In this document: positions 6,118 to 6,143 of the stretch, piece by piece | Numbering within the stretch: the first letter of the stretch is position 1 | How the letters are laid out: each line of letters begins with the position of its first letter | Source of the DNA: Christensenella sp. UBA2853 | GTDB taxonomy: Bacteria; Bacillota; Clostridia; Christensenellales; Aristaeellaceae | Reading direction: 5' to 3' | Length of the DNA stretch: 6,143 nucleotides | Assembly: GCA_002350845.1 (NCBI GenBank) | Contig: DEFL01000059.1 | Location: forward strand, 1 to 6,143 | Notes under the pieces: generated by a model | Told to the model about the DNA's origin: nothing | The model's database searches: none | Seen by the model: the letters and a program-made list of their open reading frames with translations, nothing else | Translations under genes and position numbers: made by a program

Positions 6118-6143
6118 CTTATACTATTCTCAGTTTAAAATAG
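6118..6143 (-). promoter_or_regulatory. Candidate promoter and operator region of the TetR-hydrolase operon (incomplete)
   Basis: Read leftward, TATAAG (6118-6123) is a plausible -10 box that would start transcription near 6111, leaving a 37-base leader with the ribosome-binding site. The matching -35 would fall at about 6141-6146 and is cut by the window edge. An inverted repeat, CTATT (6124-6128) and AATAG (6139-6143) with a 10-base centre, fills the would-be spacer, a fitting place for an autoregulatory TetR operator. Both calls are tentative, since flanking sequence is missing. Confidence 0.35.

Noticed and set aside
1..6143. CRISPR array, tRNA or rRNA gene, insertion sequence or phage module
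   Set aside because: No regularly spaced repeats, cloverleaf-like sequence, transposase or phage protein motif was seen on either strand.

Overview
The window looks like chromosomal DNA from an anaerobic Gram-positive bacterium, most likely a gut-type member of the Clostridia. This is inferred from the Shine-Dalgarno sites (GGAGG, AGGGGGA, GGTGGA), the compact intrinsic terminators, intermediate base composition and the family make-up; no rRNA or other taxonomic marker is present. It carries six protein genes and no RNA gene, insertion sequence, CRISPR array or phage gene.

Layout. Positions 1-288 are non-coding. They hold up to three hairpin terminators, probably ending a rightward gene outside the window and the leftward gene inside it. 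A leftward gene (289-1248) encodes a cytoplasmic esterase of the carbohydrate esterase family 1 / esterase D type. A divergent intergenic region (1249-1431) holds a good leftward promoter for the esterase, an orphan rightward terminator and a rightward promoter for the next gene. Three rightward genes follow: a DUF4256 protein (1432-1998), a serine beta-lactamase-like hydrolase with a C-terminal beta-rich domain (2182-3567) and an unrecognised acidic 150-residue protein (3694-4146). I see no convincing terminator between them, so they may be one transcription unit. It ends at a strong bidirectional hairpin (4272-4309). That hairpin also ends a leftward two-gene operon read from the right edge: a TetR/AcrR-type repressor (5487-6074), then, 23 bases downstream, a DUF2974 (Mbeg1-like) alpha/beta hydrolase (4330-5463).

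How the genes may work together. Three of the six genes encode serine hydrolases with recognisable nucleophile motifs, but of different families, and nothing shows that they share a pathway. The best-supported functional link is the TetR regulator with the DUF2974 hydrolase: tight spacing, same strand and a shared terminator. I found no clear evidence of a new multi-gene system. The least explained items are the 150-residue protein, the regulatory structure between the divergent genes, and the 183-base open stretch between the DUF4256 and beta-lactamase-like genes.
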